Below are positions 24,584-35,632 of a stretch of 53,303 nt of DNA, piece by piece; the stretch's first letter is position 1, and each line of letters starts with the position of its first letter. The notes below the pieces were generated by a model. The model saw only the letters and a list, made by a program, of their open reading frames with translations. It was not told where the DNA came from and did no database searches. The stretch is taken from positions 1-53,303 of the forward strand of contig JAFUJA010000009.1 of the NCBI GenBank assembly GCA_017473905.1, written 5' to 3'. The translations under genes were made by a program, and so were the position numbers. The stretch comes from Lachnospiraceae bacterium (lineage in GTDB: Bacteria; Bacillota; Clostridia; Lachnospirales; Lachnospiraceae).

Positions 24584-25842
24584 TGGGAATGACTTTAACA
24601 CAAAAAATTCTCGCTGCTCATGCCGGACTTGAGAAGGTAGTAGCGGGACAACTGATAAATGCCAAGTTAGATATTGTACTTGGTAACGATATTACCACAC
24701 CTGTTGCGGTAAATGAATTTAAAAAAGCAGGTTTTGAATCGGTATTTGATAAAGACAAAGTGGCAATTGTACTTGACCATTTTGTTCCCAATAAGGACAT
24801 CAAAGCAGCCGAACAGTCCAAAACCTGTAGAGAATTTGCATGTTTCCATTGTGTCAGTCATTTTTATGATGTGGGAAAAATGGGGATTGAACATGCGCTT
24901 CTCCCGGAACAGGGTGTTGTGACCGCAGGCGATTGTATTATCGGTGCTGACAGCCACACTTGTACCTATGGAGCACTTGGTGCTTTTTCCACCGGTGTGG
25001 GTTCTACCGATATGGCAGCAGGTATGGCAACCGGTATAGCCTGGTTTAAAGTGCCTTCGGCCATTCAGTTTCATCTGACCGGCCAACTGCCTTCCAATTG
25101 CAGCGGTAAGGATGTGATTCTTACCATTATCGGTATGATTGGCGTGGATGGTGCTCTTTATAAAAGTATGGAATTTGTAGGTGATGGTGCCCACGGACTT
25201 TCAATGGATGACCGTCTTTGCATTTGTAATATGGCAATAGAAGCCGGTGCCAAAAACGGAATTTTCCCTGTGGATGATGTAACGTTGGAGTATTTAAAAG
25301 GCAGAAGTGAAAGAAAGCCCGTTGTATATGAAGCGGATGAGGATGCGGAATATGAAAAGGTTATTCATATTGATCTTTCCAAGATTGTTCCCACTGTTGC
25401 CTGCCCGCACCTTCCGGAAAATACACATCCTGCAACCGAGTTACATGACATTAAAGTAGATCAGGTAGTCATAGGTTCCTGCACAAACGGCAGAATGGAA
25501 GATATGGAAGCAGCCTATCACATTTTAAAAGGTAAAAAGGTTGCGGACGGCATTCGTTGCATTATTATTCCCGGCACAATGCAGATTCTTCGGGAATGTG
25601 TGGAACGTGGCTGGTACACCGCTTTTATTGATGCAGGCGCAGTTGTTTCGACACCTACCTGCGGTCCCTGCCTTGGGGGATATATGGGTATTCTTGCAGC
25701 GGGTGAGCGTTGTATTGCTACTACAAATCGTAACTTTGTCGGTCGTATGGGACATGTAGAAAGTGAAGTATATCTGGCTTCTCCCCATACTGCAGCTGCC
25801 AGTGCTTTGACAGGCTATATTACGGAATATAAGGAGGCTTAA
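24583..25842 (+). CDS. leuC: 3-isopropylmalate dehydratase large subunit
   Basis: LeuC with LeuD isomerises 2- to 3-isopropylmalate through a [4Fe-4S] cluster. The 419-residue subunit has the aconitase-fold substrate motif [23 protein letters not shown]. The cluster cysteines are in [13 protein letters not shown] and in PTCGPCLGG (two cysteines). The length matches the 420-residue homoaconitase-like class. Translation starts at ATG 24583, overlapping the leuA stop, with AGGAG upstream; ATG 24589 is a second in-frame possibility. It is followed by leuD after 3 nt. Confidence 0.95.
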   Translation: MGMTLTQKILAAHAGLEKVVAGQLINAKLDIVLGNDITTPVAVNEFKKAGFESVFDKDKVAIVLDHFVPNKDIKAAEQSKTCREFACFHCVSHFYDVGKMGIEHALLPEQGVVTAGDCIIGADSHTCTYGALGAFSTGVGSTDMAAGMATGIAWFKVPSAIQFHLTGQLPSNCSGKDVILTIIGMIGVDGALYKSMEFVGDGAHGLSMDDRLCICNMAIEAGAKNGIFPVDDVTLEYLKGRSERKPVVYEADEDAEYEKVIHIDLSKIVPTVACPHLPENTHPATELHDIKVDQVVIGSCTNGRMEDMEAAYHILKGKKVADGIRCIIIPGTMQILRECVERGWYTAFIDAGAVVSTPTCGPCLGGYMGILAAGERCIATTNRNFVGRMGHVESEVYLASPHTAAASALTGYITEYKEA

Positions 25843-25845
25843 AAG

Positions 25846-26343
25846 ATGAATACACAAGGAAAAGTTTTTAAATATCCGGATAATGTGGATACGGATGTTA
25901 TTATTCCCGCGCGTTACCTGAATACTCCCAATGCCAATGAACTCGCGCTTCATTGCATGGAAGATATTGATGCAGATTTTGTCAAAAAAGTTCAGGCAGG
26001 CGATGTTATGGTTGCAGGCTGGAATTTTGGTTGCGGTTCGTCCCGTGAACATGCTCCGCTGGTAATTAAAACCTGTGGTACCGGTTGTGTCATTGCCAAA
26101 AGCTTTGCAAGAATCTTTTACCGCAATGCCATTAATATTGGTCTTCCGATTTTGGAATGTGAGGAAGCAGCAGAAGAAATTAATGCAAATGATGAGGTTA
26201 AGGTGGATTTTGATACCGGTGTGATCACCGATATTACAACCGGTAAAACTTACAAAGCCCAGCCTTTTCCGCCTTTTATCCAGAATATTATTAAAAGCGG
26301 CGGATTGTTAAAATCCCTGAAAGAAGGTGAAAAAAATGGTTAA
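25846..26343 (+). CDS. leuD: 3-isopropylmalate dehydratase small subunit
   Basis: This is the swivelling domain that completes the LeuC active site. The 165-residue subunit shows the family motifs [21 protein letters not shown] and [18 protein letters not shown]. It starts at ATG 25846 behind AAGGAGG, 3 nt after leuC. The last codons overlap the leuB start by 8 nt, which indicates coupled translation. Confidence 0.95.
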   Translation: MNTQGKVFKYPDNVDTDVIIPARYLNTPNANELALHCMEDIDADFVKKVQAGDVMVAGWNFGCGSSREHAPLVIKTCGTGCVIAKSFARIFYRNAINIGLPILECEEAAEEINANDEVKVDFDTGVITDITTGKTYKAQPFPPFIQNIIKSGGLLKSLKEGEKNG

Positions 26344-27403
26344 AAATATCGCAGTAATTCGTGGTGACGGTATTGGTCCCGAAATCGTGGAACAGGCGTT
26401 AAATGTACTTAATAAAGTTGCGGAGCTTTACGGACATACTTTTCAGTATACCGATGTAGATATGGGCGGATGTGCCATTGATAAATATGGAGATCCGTTG
26501 CCGGAAGCAGAATTGCAAAAATGCGTGAATTCTGACAGCGTTCTGCTTGGTGCGGTAGGAGGCGAAAAGTGGAATGATGTGCCGGGACATATGCGTCCTG
26601 AAAAAGGGTTGCTTCGTCTTCGTGCCGGTATGGGTGTTTATTCCAACAATCGACCTGCAAAAATTTGGAAACAATTAAGCGATGCAACGCCGTTAAAAAA
26701 ATCCATTGTGGATCAGGGCAATGATATTATCATTGTTCGAGAATTAATTGGTGGCATCTATTTTGGCGAACACAAAACAGAAGGGGATATTGCCATTGAT
26801 GTTTTAAAGTATAGTGAAAGCGAAATTGAACGCATCGGAAGAATCGGTTTTGAGACTGCAAGAAAGAGAAATAAAAAGCTTTGTTCTGTAGAAAAAAGCA
26901 ATGTTTTAGATAGCAGCCGTCTTTGGAAAAAGGTAATGCACCACCTGGCAGAAGAGTACCCTGATGTGGAGCTTTCCGATATGCTGGTTGATAACTGTGC
27001 CATGCAAATTGTAAAAAATCCTGCACAGTTTGATGTTGTGGTAACCGAGAATATGTTTGGCGATATCCTGTCGGATGAAGCTTCCATGATTACCGGCTCT
27101 ATCGGTATGATTCCTTCTTCCAGTCTGGGTAGTACTACCTGCGGTTTATATGAACCGATTCACGGTTCTGCTCCCGATATTGCAGGCAAAGATGTTGCCA
27201 ATCCGATTGGTACTATTCTTTCAGCGGCAATGATGCTTCGTTTCAGTTTTGATATGTCAAAAGAAGCCGATGCAATTGAAAATGCGGTATCTGCTTATTT
27301 GGATGCAGATTATCGTACTGCTGACATTATGAGTGAAGGAAAGAGACTTGTCGGTTGTAGAAAATGTGGTGAGCTGATTATCAGCAACCTTAGAAAGGAG
27401 TGA
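26336..27403 (+). CDS. leuB: 3-isopropylmalate dehydrogenase
   Basis: It oxidises and decarboxylates 3-isopropylmalate to 2-oxoisocaproate with NAD+ and a divalent metal. The protein has 355 residues from ATG 26336, which follows AAGGTG; GTG 26327 would add three residues. Motifs are [17 protein letters not shown], the [16 protein letters not shown] substrate arginine segment, [16 protein letters not shown] with the metal aspartates, and [23 protein letters not shown]. It is preceded by leuD and followed after 4 nt by ilvB. Confidence 0.95.
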   Translation: MVKNIAVIRGDGIGPEIVEQALNVLNKVAELYGHTFQYTDVDMGGCAIDKYGDPLPEAELQKCVNSDSVLLGAVGGEKWNDVPGHMRPEKGLLRLRAGMGVYSNNRPAKIWKQLSDATPLKKSIVDQGNDIIIVRELIGGIYFGEHKTEGDIAIDVLKYSESEIERIGRIGFETARKRNKKLCSVEKSNVLDSSRLWKKVMHHLAEEYPDVELSDMLVDNCAMQIVKNPAQFDVVVTENMFGDILSDEASMITGSIGMIPSSSLGSTTCGLYEPIHGSAPDIAGKDVANPIGTILSAAMMLRFSFDMSKEADAIENAVSAYLDADYRTADIMSEGKRLVGCRKCGELIISNLRKE

Positions 27404-27407
27404 TGTT

Positions 27408-29081
27408 ATGCTTCTTTCCGGCGCAGATATCATTGTTAGAACTTTAATTGAACAAGGTTGTGATACAGTTTTTGGTTATCCGGGAGGACAAATTTTAAAT
27501 GTATACGACAGCTTATATAAATATCAGGACGAATTGAATCATATCCTGACAGCACATGAACAGGGCGCCGCTCATGCTGCAGACGGGTATGCAAGAACTA
27601 CAGGAAAAGTTGGTGTTGTAATATCCACATCCGGTCCGGGTGCTACCAATCTGGTAACCGGAATTGCAACCGCTTATCTGGATTCCATCCCTATGGTGGC
27701 TATTTGCGGCAATGTTCCTACAACACAAATTGGTACGGACAGTTTTCAGGAAATTGATATTACCGGTGTTACATTGCCGATTACAAAACATAATTATTTT
27801 GTAAGTGATGTTTCCGAATTGGCAGATACCATCCGTGAAGCTTTTAAGCTTGCAAAGTCAGGCAGGCCCGGACCGGTGTTGATTGATGTTCCGAAGGACG
27901 TTCAAATTGCAAAATGCGAATATGAAACCGGTTTTCCGGCAGAAAAGGAAGAAGGCTATGCAGCCAAGGATGTTCGAATTGAAGAAGCAGCTAACATTAT
28001 TCATTCTGCCAAACGTCCGTTTATTTATTTTGGTGGCGGTGTGATTACGGCAGATGCGGAGGATGAGGTGCTGGCTCTTGCGGAGAAAATAGACGCCCCT
28101 ATCGGTTGCTCCCTTATGGGACTTTCCGGAATTCCTACTGACCATCCGAGATTTCTGGGTATGCAGGGAATGCACGGACATTACGCATCTTCCATGGCTA
28201 TGCATAATGCTGACTTGATTCTCTCTCTGGGTGTCAGATTTAATGATCGTGTTACCGGTAATCGTGCTAAATTTGCTACCGGTGCAAACATTATCCACAT
28301 CGATGTGGACGGATCTGAACTTTGTAAAACGGTAAATGTTGTCTGTGGATTACGTGGTGATGTAAAACTGACACTTCAAAAATTATTATTGCTTCTCAAG
28401 CAGGATAGCAAACCGGACTGGATGGCAAAAGTGAATGCTTTTCGTCAGGAAGAAAATGATTATTTGGATAATCGGGAAGGTTTAACGCCCCGTAAAGCGA
28501 TTATGACGCTCAATAAACACTTAGGTGAAAATACTGCTGTTTGTACCGATGTGGGGCAGCATCAGATGTGGTCGGCACAAAATCTGATTTTTAAAAAACC
28601 TCGCAGATTTGTTTCCAGTGGAGGTCTCGGTACCATGGGATTTGGTTTCGGTGCCGCAATAGGTGCATCATTTGGTACAAAAGAACGAAGTGTTCTGGTT
28701 ACCGGTGACGGAAGCTTTGGAATGAGCTTAAATGAGCTTGCAACTGCTGTTACATATAATGTTCCCGTTGTGGTGCTGATTATGAATAACGGAGTACTTG
28801 GTATGGTACGGCAATGGCAGACGTTGTTTTATGAAAAGCACTATTCCAATACTGTGCTGAACCGAAAAACCGATTTTGTTGCTTTTGCACGTTCCTTTGG
28901 AGCGGAAGGAGAAGCTGTACATACACCGGAAGAACTGGATGGGGCGCTTGAAAAAGCATTCAAGCACAACGGACCATATATTATTGATTGCAAAATCGAT
29001 AAGGATGAATTCGTATTGCCCATGTTACCTCCGGGGGGCAGCATGGATGATATTATCGTGAAGTTGGAGGTGGAATCATGA
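27408..29081 (+). CDS. ilvB: Acetolactate synthase catalytic subunit
   Basis: This TPP enzyme joins two pyruvates, or pyruvate with 2-oxobutanoate, at the shared first step of valine/leucine and isoleucine synthesis. It has 557 residues. The catalytic glutamate lies in LTAHEQGAAHAADGYAR, and the TPP/Mg site is GDGSFGMSLNELATAVTYNVPV with VLIMNNG. The FAD/TPP core segment VGVVISTSGPGATNLVTGIATAY is also present. The ribosome site AAAGGAG precedes ATG 27408, and the stop overlaps the regulatory subunit start by 4 nt. Confidence 0.95.
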   Translation: MLLSGADIIVRTLIEQGCDTVFGYPGGQILNVYDSLYKYQDELNHILTAHEQGAAHAADGYARTTGKVGVVISTSGPGATNLVTGIATAYLDSIPMVAICGNVPTTQIGTDSFQEIDITGVTLPITKHNYFVSDVSELADTIREAFKLAKSGRPGPVLIDVPKDVQIAKCEYETGFPAEKEEGYAAKDVRIEEAANIIHSAKRPFIYFGGGVITADAEDEVLALAEKIDAPIGCSLMGLSGIPTDHPRFLGMQGMHGHYASSMAMHNADLILSLGVRFNDRVTGNRAKFATGANIIHIDVDGSELCKTVNVVCGLRGDVKLTLQKLLLLLKQDSKPDWMAKVNAFRQEENDYLDNREGLTPRKAIMTLNKHLGENTAVCTDVGQHQMWSAQNLIFKKPRRFVSSGGLGTMGFGFGAAIGASFGTKERSVLVTGDGSFGMSLNELATAVTYNVPVVVLIMNNGVLGMVRQWQTLFYEKHYSNTVLNRKTDFVAFARSFGAEGEAVHTPEELDGALEKAFKHNGPYIIDCKIDKDEFVLPMLPPGGSMDDIIVKLEVES

Positions 29082-29584
29082 AACGATATACTGTAGCAGT
29101 ATTGGTGAAAAACCAGTTCGGCGTACTGAATCGTGTAACCAGTATGTTTCGCCGCCGACAGTTTAATATCAGTGCTTTGACTGTAAGTGAGACAGAAACA
29201 AGCGAGTTTTCCCGTATTACCGTTGTATTCAGCGGAGAAGAGACAGCCAAACAACAGCTTGTGAATCAGCTCTATAAATTACCGGATGTCTGTTCTATTA
29301 AGGAATTTTGTGAAGACAACTCGGTAAGTTGTGAATTGCTTTTAATTAAAATGGAGAATGAAGTAAAATCCCGGGATGATATCCGTAACGCTGTAGATGC
29401 TTTCGGTGCCGTTACCGTGGATTACTCCAAAGATTATATGATGTTCCGTCTTGCGGACACTACAAGAAGAATCGATGATTTTATCAATTTAATGAGAGAT
29501 TATAAAATTCTCGAAATCTGCCGGACCGGCAGCGTATCCCTTGAAAAGGGAAGTACAACCATTCGTCAAATAATAAATTTATAA
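29078..29584 (+). CDS. ilvN: Acetolactate synthase regulatory subunit
   Basis: This small subunit binds valine and activates and inhibits the catalytic subunit. The 168-residue protein begins with an ACT domain (YTVAVLVKNQFGVLNRVTSMFRRRQFNISALTVSETE, residues 3-40, continuing to about 75). The C-terminal half corresponds to the IlvH dimer domain (LLIKMENEVKSRDDI and RICRTG-type end). It overlaps ilvB by ATGA, giving balanced expression of the two subunits. Valine itself has no specifier in the leader, so its control may act mainly here. Confidence 0.95.
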   Translation: MKRYTVAVLVKNQFGVLNRVTSMFRRRQFNISALTVSETETSEFSRITVVFSGEETAKQQLVNQLYKLPDVCSIKEFCEDNSVSCELLLIKMENEVKSRDDIRNAVDAFGAVTVDYSKDYMMFRLADTTRRIDDFINLMRDYKILEICRTGSVSLEKGSTTIRQIINL

Positions 29585-29601
29585 AAGAAAAGAGGAAATG
29601 A

Positions 29602-30621
<1,020 letters not shown>

Positions 30622-30635
30622 TGGGAGGTATTTTT

Positions 30636-32291
30636 ATGTTAAAAGAAAATATAGTCAATGGAGTACAAAATGCCCCTCATCGTAGTCTGTTCCATGCGTT
30701 GGGATTGACCGAAGAGGAGCAATCCCGTCCATTGATTGGTATCGTAAGCTCCTATAATGAAATTGTTCCGGGTCATATGAACATTGATAAAATTGTGAAT
30801 GCCGTTAAGTTAGGTGTTGCAATGGCAGGCGGTACGCCCATTGTTTTTCCGGCCATTGCGGTTTGCGATGGTATCGCTATGGGACATACGGGAATGAAGT
30901 ATTCTCTCGTCACCCGTGATCTGATTGCAGATTCTACTGAGGCTATGGCTATGGCTCATGGTTTTGACGGTCTTGTAATGGTGCCAAATTGTGATAAAAA
31001 TGTTCCCGGTCTTCTGATGGCTGCCGCAAGAGTAAATATTCCTACGGTTTTTGTCAGCGGCGGCCCTATGCTTGCAGGTAAGGTAGAAGGCCAAAAAACC
31101 AGTCTTTCCAGTATGTTTGAAGCAGTTGGGGCTTATTCTGCCGGTAAAATATCGGAAGAAAAATTAAAGGAATACGAATGTAAAACATGTCCTACCTGTG
31201 GTTCCTGCTCCGGTATGTACACGGCAAATTCCATGAATTGCTTAACGGAAGCTTTGGGTATGGGTCTTAGAGGAAACGGCACAATTCCTGCAGTATACTC
31301 TGCCCGTATTGAGCTTGCCAAACATGCCGGTATGGCAGTCATGGATATGGTTAAGAAAAATATCCGTCCCCGGGATATTATGACACAAACAGCACTTATG
31401 AATGCACTGACGGTAGATATGGCTCTTGGCTGTTCTACCAACAGCATGCTTCATCTTCCTGCAATTGCCCATGAATGCGGTGTGGAATTGAATTTGGATA
31501 TTGCTAATGAAATCAGTGCAAAAACCCCGAATTTGTGCCATCTTGCTCCTGCAGGAAGGACCTATATGGAAGACTTGGAGGAAGCAGGCGGTGTGTATGC
31601 CGTGATGAACGAGCTGAGCAAAAAAGGTTTGATTAACAGGGATTGCATGACCGTAACCGGCAAAACCATAGGAGAGAATATTTCCGGTTGTGATAATCTC
31701 AATCCGGAAGTTATTCGTTCTATAGATAATCCTTATAGTGAAACCGGTGGTATTGCGGTGTTGAAGGGGAACCTTGCACCGGAAGGAAGCGTAGTGAAGC
31801 GTTCTGCCGTGCTTCCGGAAATGCTTGTTCATGAAGGTCCTGCCCGGGTTTTTGACTGTGAAGAGGATGCACAGGCAGCAATCAATGCAGGTAAAATTGT
31901 AGCAGGAGATGTTGTGGTAATTCGTTATGAAGGTCCCAAGGGAGGCCCAGGCATGCGTGAGATGTTGAATCCTACTTCTGCAATTATGGGAATGGGACTT
32001 GGAAACAGCGTGGCACTTATTACCGATGGACGTTTTAGCGGAGCAACCCGTGGTGCCTGTGTCGGTCATATTACACCGGAAGCGGCATCCGGTGGAGTCA
32101 TTGGCGTGGTAGAAGAAGGCGATATTATAAGTATTAACATACCTGAAAACACAATTCAGTTAAAAGTAGAGGAATCGGTTCTTGCGGAGCGTATGAAAAA
32201 TTTTGTTCCGAAACAAAAAGAACTTTCCGGCTATTTGAAGCGCTATGCGGCACTTGTTTCAGGTGGTGCATCGGGGGCGATTTTGAACTGA
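30636..32291 (+). CDS. ilvD: Dihydroxy-acid dehydratase
   Basis: It dehydrates the dihydroxy acids to 2-oxo acids with an Fe-S cluster. The protein has 551 residues from ATG 30636, preceded by GGGAGG at 30623-30628; ATG 30621 overlaps ilvC and lacks a ribosome site. The cluster cysteines lie in [10 protein letters not shown], in the motif [19 protein letters not shown], and in an earlier [32 protein letters not shown] near the C-terminus is also typical. It is followed, 1 nt later, by a DUF815 ATPase gene. Confidence 0.95.
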   Translation: MLKENIVNGVQNAPHRSLFHALGLTEEEQSRPLIGIVSSYNEIVPGHMNIDKIVNAVKLGVAMAGGTPIVFPAIAVCDGIAMGHTGMKYSLVTRDLIADSTEAMAMAHGFDGLVMVPNCDKNVPGLLMAAARVNIPTVFVSGGPMLAGKVEGQKTSLSSMFEAVGAYSAGKISEEKLKEYECKTCPTCGSCSGMYTANSMNCLTEALGMGLRGNGTIPAVYSARIELAKHAGMAVMDMVKKNIRPRDIMTQTALMNALTVDMALGCSTNSMLHLPAIAHECGVELNLDIANEISAKTPNLCHLAPAGRTYMEDLEEAGGVYAVMNELSKKGLINRDCMTVTGKTIGENISGCDNLNPEVIRSIDNPYSETGGIAVLKGNLAPEGSVVKRSAVLPEMLVHEGPARVFDCEEDAQAAINAGKIVAGDVVVIRYEGPKGGPGMREMLNPTSAIMGMGLGNSVALITDGRFSGATRGACVGHITPEAASGGVIGVVEEGDIISINIPENTIQLKVEESVLAERMKNFVPKQKELSGYLKRYAALVSGGASGAILN

Positions 32292-32292
32292 T

Positions 32293-33456
32293 ATGAATGA
32301 TTTAAAAGAAAAGTTAAAAACGTTGTGTATTTTCAGAGAATTACTGAAAGATAAGGTTCTTTCAGCACTATGCACTTATTTTGAAAACCCTGCAGGCTCG
32401 ACGTATGCCGATTTTGTTGCGCAGCTTTATCAGGCGAACGGTGGAAATCTTGGGGAATATATCAAAGAGCTTTGTTTTAATAGCGAAAATATATACGTAA
32501 AAACAATTGGTCTCGGAAAGAATGTTCCCAAATATATGGTATCGTCTCTTCATTCAGAGCTGGATATTCTGCAAGAGGTATCCGAGCTGAACAAGGAAGC
32601 GCTTTGTAAAGGGCTTCCTTATCGTGGATTTTTGCCGGAGTTCACAACTACGGGATTGAGACTCAAAGATATTTATCTGCACAGAGCAGAAAATATAAGC
32701 AAATACGGTTATGGAATTTATGTGGGAAATCGTATGTTTTATGTAGAGAAAGGGGGCAATATTGTTCCCGTTCTGCACCCCGATAAAATATCCCTTTCCA
32801 ATCTTGTGGATTACGAGCGGGAAAGAAAGATTATCCTTGATAACACCAAGGCTTTGCTCAGAGGAAAACCTGCCGCTAACATTCTGCTTACGGGAGATGC
32901 AGGCACCGGTAAATCCTCTACTGTAAAAGCGGTGGCAAATGCCCTTTGGGATGAGGGGATTCGTGTGATTGAAATACGTAAGGACCAGCTTCACGATATT
33001 TCTAAGATTTTGGATGAGCTGTCCGGCAATCCGCTTAAATTTATATTATTTATTGACGACCTTTCCTTTTTGAAAGACGATGATAATTTTAATGCACTTA
33101 AAGCTGTGCTGGAGGGTTCGGTTACGGTAAAATCCCCGAATGTGGTAATTTATGCAACCAGTAACCGCCGACACATCATCAAAGAAAAATTTTCAGACCG
33201 TGAAGGCGATGATGTACACCGTAATGATACCATGCAGGAACTGATTTCCCTGTCCGAACGTTTTGGAATTCATATTACTTTTTCAAAACCGGATAAGGAG
33301 ACTTTTCTTCATATCGTGCATTGTATGGCAGAGGAAAATCATATCGATATGCCTGTGGATGAACTTGACATGCTGGCTGAGCGTTTTGTTTTAGAGCGTG
33401 GCGGAAGATCCGCCCGTCTTGCCCGGCAGTTTATTGATGGATTACTTTCCAAGTAA
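32293..33456 (+). CDS. DUF815 AAA-type ATPase at the end of the branched-chain operon
   Basis: This 387-residue protein has a helical N-terminal half (1-190) and an AAA ATPase half. Walker A is GDAGTGKSS (about 202-210), Walker B is FILFIDDLSFL, and the sensor segment is VVIYATSNRRHIIKE. The pattern 'NVVIYATSNRRHLI' and the ending 'GGRSARLARQFIDGL' are characteristic of DUF815. The function of the family is unknown. It starts 1 nt after ilvD without its own strong ribosome site, so it is likely coupled to the operon. A terminator follows at once. An enzyme chaperone or maturation factor for the Fe-S dehydratases is possible but only inferred. Confidence 0.85.
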   Translation: MNDLKEKLKTLCIFRELLKDKVLSALCTYFENPAGSTYADFVAQLYQANGGNLGEYIKELCFNSENIYVKTIGLGKNVPKYMVSSLHSELDILQEVSELNKEALCKGLPYRGFLPEFTTTGLRLKDIYLHRAENISKYGYGIYVGNRMFYVEKGGNIVPVLHPDKISLSNLVDYERERKIILDNTKALLRGKPAANILLTGDAGTGKSSTVKAVANALWDEGIRVIEIRKDQLHDISKILDELSGNPLKFILFIDDLSFLKDDDNFNALKAVLEGSVTVKSPNVVIYATSNRRHIIKEKFSDREGDDVHRNDTMQELISLSERFGIHITFSKPDKETFLHIVHCMAEENHIDMPVDELDMLAERFVLERGGRSARLARQFIDGLLSK

Positions 33457-33464
33457 TATAAAAG

Positions 33465-33502
33465 AACAGGAATCGGGTCATTTGCTCCAATTCCTGTTTT
33501 TT
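33465..33502 (+). terminator. Intrinsic terminator of the branched-chain operon
   Basis: AACAGGAAT (33465-33473) pairs with ATTCCTGTT (33490-33498), followed by TTTT. On the other strand the lack of a T-run suggests it works mainly for the operon; the LysR gene converges on it from the right. Confidence 0.85.
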
Positions 33503-33548
33503 ATGCATAAGAATTTCCTACGTAATAAAAAGTTTTACGTTTCCGGAT

Positions 33549-34436
33549 TTAATTAGAAAATTCCTGTTCTTTTACATAGTCTAAAAATGTTTTCATGCTT
33601 TTAGAAATCCACTTATTTCTATGATAAATAAGCTGCTTCCAGATATCAACGTGTATATCGTACACATCAAGATAGCAGAGGACCCCTGAATCAACGAAAT
33701 CTCTGGTGACAAAATCCGGTAAAAAAGATATCATATTGTTTTCGGCAATCATTCTGGTGATGATGTCGGTTCGACCGATTTCAAGAACAGGAGTTACTTC
33801 CAACGACATTTTTGCAAGCTCCCGGTCCATCACTCGTCTGTAGCCCTGACCGTATTCCGTCAGAATAAAAGGTTCATTGATGATGTCTTTAACGCATAGC
33901 TTTTTGATGCCGGCAAACTTTGAAGCCGTACTGGCAACAAAGTGCAAGGAAAGCGGTTGCTCTTTTGCTATGATATAATCCTTATTATATAAGCGGCTAT
34001 CAAGTGTAATAATAAAATCCGCCTCGTTATGATCAAGCATATTAAGCATCAGTGCCGAGTCTCCGGTGGTAAATCGAATGGAGATGGATGGATACTTTTT
34101 ATGAAAGTCAATATAGTGGGAGTTTATCATATCATCGCATATCGAATCCGGGGTAACAATGTGAATAGACCCTGAAAGTTCTTCTTTGGCACAGCTTTCT
34201 TTAAATTCATCCATTAGTGCACGAACCCCGTGAGCATAGGTAATCAGTTCATGTCCGCGCTCGGTGAGTGTGATTGAGTGGTTGATTCTTTCAAACAGAA
34301 GACAGTCGAGTTCTTCCTCCAGTTGTTTTATTTGAAAAGAAACCGTAGATTGTGAATATCCAAGATGTTCAGCAGCTTTTGTAAAACTTCCCAGCTCGGC
34401 AACATGGATAAAAGTAATTAAATTTCGCAGCTCCAT
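33549..34436 (-). CDS. LysR-type regulator, candidate regulator of the branched-chain operon
   Basis: This 295-residue protein starts at the ATG at 34436, which follows GAGAGGAT; an upstream ATG at 34484 would place 16 extra residues across the operator. Residues 1-60 are a winged helix (MELRNLITFIHVAELGSFTKAAEHLGYSQSTVSFQIKQLEEELD, helix-turn-helix centred on SFTKAAEHLGYSQSTVS). Residues about 90-290 form the effector domain (SGSIHIVTPDSI and EADFIITLDS). The gene converges on the branched-chain operon. Its own 5' end carries a dyad almost identical to one upstream of that operon's promoter. The effector is unknown. CysL/CbbR-like relatives use pathway intermediates, so a branched-chain precursor is plausible. 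Confidence 0.85.
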   Translation of the reverse strand: MELRNLITFIHVAELGSFTKAAEHLGYSQSTVSFQIKQLEEELDCLLFERINHSITLTERGHELITYAHGVRALMDEFKESCAKEELSGSIHIVTPDSICDDMINSHYIDFHKKYPSISIRFTTGDSALMLNMLDHNEADFIITLDSRLYNKDYIIAKEQPLSLHFVASTASKFAGIKKLCVKDIINEPFILTEYGQGYRRVMDRELAKMSLEVTPVLEIGRTDIITRMIAENNMISFLPDFVTRDFVDSGVLCYLDVYDIHVDIWKQLIYHRNKWISKSMKTFLDYVKEQEFSN

Positions 34437-34450
34437 TGTAATCCTCTCTG

Positions 34451-34467
34451 TATCGAAAATCTCGATA
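34451..34467. promoter_or_regulatory. Candidate LysR autoregulatory operator
   Basis: TATCGAAAATCTCGATA is a perfect 6-5-6 dyad containing the LysR-type ATC-N9-GAT box, 14 bp upstream of the LysR start. Its location at or just after the predicted transcription start suggests negative autoregulation. The other copy of the motif is at 20662-20678. Confidence 0.6.
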
Positions 34468-34487
34468 GAAAATAATAAAATCATTTG

Positions 34488-34517
34488 TTTAACTAATGCA
34501 TAAAGAAATTATATAAT
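34488..34517 (+). promoter_or_regulatory. Promoter of the lipoprotein gene
   Basis: TTTAAC at 34488-34493 and TATAAT at 34512-34517 are 18 bp apart. The leader to the ATG at 34666 is about 140 nt. The promoter is divergent from the LysR gene, and the operator dyad at 34451-34467 lies 20 bp upstream of the -35 box, so it might also respond to LysR. Confidence 0.45.
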
Positions 34518-34665
34518 ATATGAACTAAAAACACAACCGGTCTTATAAAGTGTAATAAAAACAGACTTGTGGAGCTTGCTATTGAAGCGTATAATCAAAG
34601 AAACGAATTGGTTCTGACTGATGTCACTGAAACCATCGTAAAATGCAAACCTACGGAGGAATAAC

Positions 34666-35526
34666 ATGAAAAAGAACGAAAGAAGAAAGCATATCAACAA
34701 GAGCGTATGGATGGTATTGATGTCCTTACTCATGGCAACCGTATTTGCGGCATGTTCCCTTCCGACGGCTGACGTGTTAGGAGATTTGGCGAAGGATACC
34801 AATGAGAAGGAAGATGTTTCCGAGGACGAGGATGTAAAAGAAACGGATGAGGAGGAAGATACTTCCGAAGAGAAGCCTCTTGAACTTCTGTTTGTTGAAG
34901 GCGACGGAGGTCCGTATTCATTTATTTCACTGGAAGACGGTGAAAGCTATCAGTGGAACGGCTATTTAGAGGAAATATTCTTATGTTATGAGAAAAAAGT
35001 AAAGAGTATCAGCTCTAATATGTTTGTAGACTATGAAGGTGATGCAATACAGGATCATTTCTGTATGTTATCAATTATGGAGGGAAAGCCGGAACTGGAA
35101 GGTCGGCCGGAAGAATTAAGTGTTACGGTTACTTATGAAGACGGAGAAACGGATAATATTACGGTGGATATTGTTTATGAGAGCAGTTTTTTGGAATCAA
35201 CCAATGTTTCCGCCGACACGCAGTTGGCAGATTGCATAAGAACAGCAATTATTACCTGTATCCTTGATCCCGCAATTGTGTCTTCACCGGATTATATGGA
35301 ACCTGTCAGTGCAGATTTGGTGTCCCTGCTGGACTATGCCGGCCCAACTTTTAAAGAAGGTTTTGAGGAATGCATCGGATATACTGCAGAAGAATGTATT
35401 TCGAGGTTACAGTCTCAGGATGCAAGCGGTTTCTACATTTATGTTGAACCTACAAGAGTTAAGGTTGTTGTTACCGGCTCCCATGCAGATGCAAACGGTG
35501 GCGCTGACCCGATTATTGTGGAATAA
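34666..35526 (+). CDS. Acidic lipoprotein, function unknown
   Basis: This 286-residue protein starts at ATG 34666 after ACGGAGGA. A type II signal peptide is clear: basic start (KKNERRKHINK), hydrophobic core (VWMVLMSLLMATVFAA) and lipobox FAAC with the lipid cysteine at about residue 29. A 40-residue, strongly acidic linker follows (rich in E and D). The folded part (about 68-286) has no motif I recognise; it includes an even spread of aromatic and acidic residues. It is probably anchored to the outside of the cytoplasmic membrane. The gene stands alone and is ended by the terminator at 35571-35617. Confidence 0.7.
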   Translation: MKKNERRKHINKSVWMVLMSLLMATVFAACSLPTADVLGDLAKDTNEKEDVSEDEDVKETDEEEDTSEEKPLELLFVEGDGGPYSFISLEDGESYQWNGYLEEIFLCYEKKVKSISSNMFVDYEGDAIQDHFCMLSIMEGKPELEGRPEELSVTVTYEDGETDNITVDIVYESSFLESTNVSADTQLADCIRTAIITCILDPAIVSSPDYMEPVSADLVSLLDYAGPTFKEGFEECIGYTAEECISRLQSQDASGFYIYVEPTRVKVVVTGSHADANGGADPIIVE

Positions 35527-35570
35527 AATCTCTTATATCTTTATGACAAAAAAATGATAAAATAACATCA

Positions 35571-35617
35571 AAAAACCCCGCATCAAGCTGTTTTGAAACA
35601 GTAGGATGCGGGGTTTT
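35571..35617. terminator. Bidirectional terminator
   Basis: The stem AAAACCCCGCATC (about 35572-35584) pairs with GATGCGGGGTTTT (35605-35617). It has A and T tracts on its two sides, so it can stop the lipoprotein transcript from the left and the CofE-like gene from the right. Confidence 0.88.
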
Positions 35618-35632
35618 ATATGTTTGTTTTAA

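Noticed and set aside
34569-34664. A 31-codon frame (GTG start) directly before the lipoprotein, ending at its ribosome site
   Set aside because: It has no ribosome site of its own and no family match. The sequence is best read as 5' leader.
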